Assembly (NCBI GenBank): GCA_040005095.1 | Contig: JBDTZN010000041.1 | Span: 1 to 16,520 of the forward strand | Length of the DNA: 16,520 nucleotides | Direction of reading: 5' to 3' | Source of the DNA: UBA5186 sp040005095 | GTDB lineage: Bacteria; Actinomycetota; Thermoleophilia; Gaiellales; Gaiellaceae | Shown: positions 13,630 to 16,520 of the stretch, piece after piece | Numbering within the stretch: position 1 is the first letter of the stretch | Layout of the letters: each line of letters starts with the position of its first letter | Translations under genes and position numbers: made by a program | The notes under the pieces: generated by a model | What the model was told of the DNA's origin: nothing | The model's input: only the letters and a program-made list of their open reading frames with translations | Databases searched by the model: none

Positions 13630-15000
13630 ATGACAGTTCGCAAGCTTGGCTTGCTTTCTGCGCTCGTGTTCGCGATCGCTTCGGTGTTCACAGGGACCGG
13701 CGCGGCGGCGAAAACCACGAACTCGCCGAAGGCGGCCGACATCCAGGTCATGCAGGACGCCGGCATGTCGCCCAAGACCACCACCGAGGGCGGCGCGTCG
13801 GTTCTCCCGACGACCCGCACCGTCGCGCATTGGTGGGGCTCGACGCTGGATCCGCACAACGGCGTCACGTACGGCTACAACATGGTCGGCGCCAACCCGA
13901 ATACCTGCTCGGGCGCCGCCTGCTCGACCACGATCGAAACGGACATCACTCCGATCAACGTGGTCGTGGGCGGTATGACATTCAACGGCACAGACGTGCT
14001 CAACGCGACGCTCGCGTCGCCGCAGTTCGCACCGACCGACTTCACCACGACGCCGCACTCGACGGTGATCGTGCCCGACCAGTTCCTGCCGGACGGCTCG
14101 CCGAACCCGGCCTACAACCCCAACGCGCCCGGCTTCGGCTCCGGTGGACCGCTCTCCGCCGGAAACGTGGGCGTGCAGCTCCAGGACGCGACGATGCGGT
14201 CGCAGTTCAACAAGTTCGGCACGTATCACGTGATCCTGCACCCGAACCTGCAGCCTGCGGTGACGATCGTCGTTCCGCAGAACAAGGGTGTGCTTCGCCA
14301 GAGCATCCGCGGCGTGATCTTCGCGGACGTGAACATCTCCTGGTGGTCGGCGCAGATCCAGAACCTGCTCACCAAGGCCGACCCGACGCATTTCCCCGTC
14401 TACCTGACCGATTCGATGATGCTGTACATCGGGAGTCCTGGGAACTGCTGCGTGATCGGCTATCACGGCACGAAGGCCGCCGGAAGCGGGTCCGGGGACA
14501 CGGGCAGCCAGGGCAACGCCGCGGTGCAGACGTTCGCCTGGGCGTCCTACGTGACTCCGGGGATCTTCAACCCGCAGTACGACTGGGCCCTGCAGGACAT
14601 CCACGCGATCAGCCATGAGATCGCGGAGTGGGGCGACGACCCGTTCGTGAACAACTGGGTCGAGCCGTGGCTCACGCCGACCGCGCCGCAGTACGGGTGC
14701 ACGAACATCCTCGAGACCGGTGACCCGGTCGTGGGGATCGGCTTCTCGTCCGGGACGAACACGTTCCGTCAGGGCGGGCCGATCAGCTGGACGGATGCTG
14801 CAGGCGTCCACCACACGATCGTCACCACCGATGGGACGTATCACCCGGAGGACGAGGCGATCCTGCCGTGGTTCCTGCGTCTGGCACCGAACACCGTGTC
14901 GCAGCCCACGCAGAGCCCGTCGACGAACATCGGCCGGTACACGTTCATGGGCGACCTGAACCCGTACCCCGGGTTCCGCGCTCCGGCCACCGGCTGCTAA
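13630..15000 (+). CDS. Secreted protein with HExxE motif, copy 2 (putative metalloprotein)
   Basis: A 456-residue protein with signal peptide MTVRKLGLLSALVFAIASVFTGTGAAA, paralogous to the 379-residue protein at 3562-4701. Matching blocks are WWGSTLDPHNGVTYGYNMVG, NCCVIGYHG (272-280), DIHAISHEIAEWGDDPFVNN with H329, E330 and E333, PWLTPTAPQYGC, LETGDPVVGI (E362), YHPEDE and the terminal PATGC. It is longer mainly because of insertions before the NCC block (around PNPAYNPNAPGFGSGG) and near the C-terminus. The fully conserved HExxE and later Glu suggest a bound metal, and the paired cysteines suggest an extracytoplasmic fold. Enzyme activity is not proven. GAGGGGAGAT and AGGAA precede the ATG. 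A sigma70-type promoter lies upstream and a bidirectional terminator follows. Confidence 0.82.
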   Translation: MTVRKLGLLSALVFAIASVFTGTGAAAKTTNSPKAADIQVMQDAGMSPKTTTEGGASVLPTTRTVAHWWGSTLDPHNGVTYGYNMVGANPNTCSGAACSTTIETDITPINVVVGGMTFNGTDVLNATLASPQFAPTDFTTTPHSTVIVPDQFLPDGSPNPAYNPNAPGFGSGGPLSAGNVGVQLQDATMRSQFNKFGTYHVILHPNLQPAVTIVVPQNKGVLRQSIRGVIFADVNISWWSAQIQNLLTKADPTHFPVYLTDSMMLYIGSPGNCCVIGYHGTKAAGSGSGDTGSQGNAAVQTFAWASYVTPGIFNPQYDWALQDIHAISHEIAEWGDDPFVNNWVEPWLTPTAPQYGCTNILETGDPVVGIGFSSGTNTFRQGGPISWTDAAGVHHTIVTTDGTYHPEDEAILPWFLRLAPNTVSQPTQSPSTNIGRYTFMGDLNPYPGFRAPATGC

Positions 15001-15025
15001 CCAGCCGCCAACGGTCGTAGATCGA

Positions 15026-15055
15026 CGAGAGGCCCGGCGCTTGCCGGGCCTCTCG
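15026..15055. terminator. Bidirectional terminator between HExxE gene copy 2 and fumC
   Basis: Thirteen-bp perfect arms (15026-15038 and 15043-15055) enclose loop GCTT, followed on the plus strand by CGTTTCT. It sits between convergent stops and can serve both genes. Confidence 0.85.
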
Positions 15056-15060
15056 CGTTT

Positions 15061-16392
15061 CTAGGACTCGTGCGGCTTCGCCATCGCGCGGTAGTCGAGC
15101 GCCTCGTCGAGCACTTTTTCGTCGACCCCGGCCTCACGCGCGACCTCGCGGAGCGATCGTCCCGTCGCCGCGGCCGTCTTGACGATCTCGCTGGCCTTGT
15201 CGTAGCCGATGTGCGGATTCAGCGCCGTCGCGGCCGACAGGGTCAGCTCGGCGTAGCGCTCGGCGTTCTCACGGTTCGCCTCGATCCCGGAGACGCACTT
15301 CTCGTCAAGGGCGCGCGTCGCGCCCGCGAGCAGCCGGATCGACTGGATCAGGTTGCGGGCCATCATCGGAACGAAGACGTTCAGCTCGAAATGGCCCTGC
15401 ATCCCGCCGACCGTGATCGCCGTGTCGTTGCCGATCACCTGGGCGGCGACCTGGGTCACGACCTCCGGGATGACGGGATTGACTTTTCCGGGCATGATCG
15501 AGCTGCCCTTCTGCAGCTCCGGGAGCCTGATCTCCGCGAGCCCCGCCCGCGGGCCCGAGCCCATCAGGCGCAGGTCGTTCGCGATCTTCGTCAGCGAGAC
15601 CGCGAGCACCTTGAGGACGCCTGAGGTTTCGACGAGCCCATCGCGGGCCGCCTGCGACTCGAACGGATCCGCGGGCGGGAGGATCTCGAGCCCGGTCCCC
15701 TCGGTGAGGCGCGCACGCACACGCGCGGCGAACTCGGGATGGGTGTTCAGGCCCGTGCCGACGGCCGTGCCGCCGAGCGGGATCTGGCCGAGTCGCGGCA
15801 GCGCCGCCTGGATGCGCTCGATGCCCTGGCGGACCTGCGCCGCGTAGCCGCCGAACTCCTGGCCGAGCGTCACCGGAACCGCGTCCATGAGGTGCGTGCG
15901 TCCTGACTTGACGACGTCGTCGAACTCCTGCGCCTTCGCCTCGAGCGCCGCCGCCAGGCCGTCCAACGCCGGCAGAAGTTCGTGGACGATCTCGTCGAGA
16001 GCGGCCAGGTGCACCGCCGAGGGAAACACGTCGTTCGACGACTGGCCCATGTTCACGTCGTCGTTCGCGTGCACTCCTTCGCCCGCGAGCGCGGCGAGCA
16101 CCTCGTTGGCGTTCATGTTCGAGGAAGTGCCGGAGCCGGTCTGGAAGACGTCGATCGGAAACTGGTCGTCGAGCTCGCCCGCAGCGACTCGGTCGCCGGC
16201 GGCGGCGATGCGCTCGGCCTTGTCCGCGTCGAGCAGCCCGAGCTCTGCGTTGACGCGTGCCGCGGCAGCCTTGATCCGGCCGAGCCAGCGCGCTACCGAC
16301 GCCGGGATCGGCTCGCCGGAGATCTGGAAGTTCTCGACAGCCTTCACGGTCTCGCCGCCCCAGAGCTCCTCGTCGCGGGAGGTGCTGCGCAC
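15061..16392 (-). CDS. fumC: Class II fumarate hydratase (fumarase C)
   Basis: A 443-residue fumarase/aspartase-superfamily enzyme that reversibly hydrates fumarate to malate in the TCA cycle. Active-site regions are GTSSNMNANEV (88-98), GQSSNDVFPS (116-125), GRTHLMDAVP with His167 (164-173), and the signature loop GSSIMPGKVNP (296-306) holding the catalytic serine. KVNP after MPG, the GGMQGHFELNV stretch and IGYDKASEI fit class II fumarases rather than aspartases, though LPELQ and PEVV are shared with aspartase. The protein starts RSTSRDEELWGGETVKAVENF, about 20 residues shorter than well-known FumC proteins. The GTG at 16392 follows a -10-like TACACT by 6 nt, so a leaderless short form is likely. 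It converges with the HExxE gene across a strong terminator. Confidence 0.92.
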   Translation of the reverse strand: MRSTSRDEELWGGETVKAVENFQISGEPIPASVARWLGRIKAAAARVNAELGLLDADKAERIAAAGDRVAAGELDDQFPIDVFQTGSGTSSNMNANEVLAALAGEGVHANDDVNMGQSSNDVFPSAVHLAALDEIVHELLPALDGLAAALEAKAQEFDDVVKSGRTHLMDAVPVTLGQEFGGYAAQVRQGIERIQAALPRLGQIPLGGTAVGTGLNTHPEFAARVRARLTEGTGLEILPPADPFESQAARDGLVETSGVLKVLAVSLTKIANDLRLMGSGPRAGLAEIRLPELQKGSSIMPGKVNPVIPEVVTQVAAQVIGNDTAITVGGMQGHFELNVFVPMMARNLIQSIRLLAGATRALDEKCVSGIEANRENAERYAELTLSAATALNPHIGYDKASEIVKTAAATGRSLREVAREAGVDEKVLDEALDYRAMAKPHES

Positions 16393-16398
16393 GCTCCG

Positions 16399-16404
16399 AG
16401 TGTA
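16399..16404 (-). promoter_or_regulatory. -10 hexamer of fumC (leaderless start)
   Basis: TACACT on the minus strand ends 6 nt before the GTG start and begins 12 nt after the stop of the upstream reading frame. No Shine-Dalgarno lies between. The hexamer is identical to that of lipA. Confidence 0.5.
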
Positions 16405-16415
16405 GTTCGCCGGGA

Positions 16416-16520
16416 CTAAGCGACGGCGCGGAGGCGCCGGCTTTCGACCGGACGCTCGCGGAGCCGGCGACGGGTCGGCTCGGTCAGCTCGAGCGACGGC
16501 GCCCAGCCGAGGTATCCGCA
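16416..16520 (-). CDS. C-terminal end of an unidentified gene (partial)
   Basis: The last 34 codons and a TAG stop of a minus-strand frame that runs off the window, reading CGYLGWAPSLELTEPT and then an Arg-rich tail ending RRLRAVA. LGWAPSLEL resembles the tail of NAD-dependent sugar epimerases, but the piece is too short to name. Third positions are mostly G or C. It lies directly upstream of fumC on the same strand, with only 23 nt between stop and start. Confidence 0.4.
   Translation of the reverse strand, partial: CGYLGWAPSLELTEPTRRRLRERPVESRRLRAVA

Noticed and set aside
13606..14844. Minus-strand frame opposite HExxE gene copy 2
   Set aside because: Antisense shadow rich in Arg, Val and Asp. 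The plus strand has a signal peptide, promoter and paralogue.
15061..16392. Aspartate ammonia-lyase instead of fumarase
   Set aside because: Some stretches are aspartase-like, but the MPGKVNP loop, the GHFELNV region and the C-terminal part fit class II fumarase better.
1..16520. CRISPR arrays, tRNA or rRNA genes, insertion sequences
   Set aside because: No regularly spaced direct repeats, no tRNA cloverleaf or rRNA signature, and no transposase motif were seen on either strand.

Overview
The window comes from a GC-rich bacterium. Almost every codon in the recognisable genes ends in G or C, the secreted proteins are rich in Ala, Gly and Thr, and several genes look leaderless. This suggests an actinobacterium, possibly of the Thermoleophilia (Gaiellales or Solirubrobacterales). 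That placement is inferred from style and gene content, not from a marker gene.

Left part (1-2849): the 3' end of a probable E1-alpha gene, then the E1-beta and E2 genes of a 2-oxoacid (pyruvate or branched-chain) dehydrogenase complex. Two related, structured non-coding elements flank the E1-beta/E2 pair in opposite orientations (73-182 on minus, 2681-2849 on plus). They share two conserved sequence blocks around a hairpin whose stem sequence differs. I do not recognise the family, and it is the best candidate here for something undescribed.

Middle (2862-6639): a decayed beta-propeller gene with a small unknown ORF coupled to its stop; a secreted HExxE-motif protein on minus; then lipB and lipA, which make and attach the lipoyl cofactor used on the E2 lipoyl domain. 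lipA lies behind two copies of a perfect dyad-symmetric site.

Right part (6650-15000): an island of exported proteins. It holds a small Ig-like secreted protein, two large Asp-box (BNR) beta-propeller proteins ending in near-identical terminators, a putative lipoprotein, a second small Ig-like protein and a second HExxE protein. With the HExxE gene at 3562, the window has two copies of each of three secreted families, arranged roughly as a mirror around the propeller genes. None of these has a known function that I can assign.

Right edge (15061-16520): a class II fumarase gene on minus, convergent with the second HExxE gene across a strong bidirectional terminator, then the 3' end of another minus-strand gene. 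E1, E2, LipA, LipB and fumarase together form a central-carbon (acetyl-CoA and TCA) theme. The exported-protein island interrupts it.

Two kinds of translation start can be seen. lipB, lipA, fumC and both small Ig-like genes have a -10-like hexamer 6-7 nt before the start codon and no Shine-Dalgarno sequence (leaderless pattern). All four large secreted-protein genes have a GGGGAGA Shine-Dalgarno.
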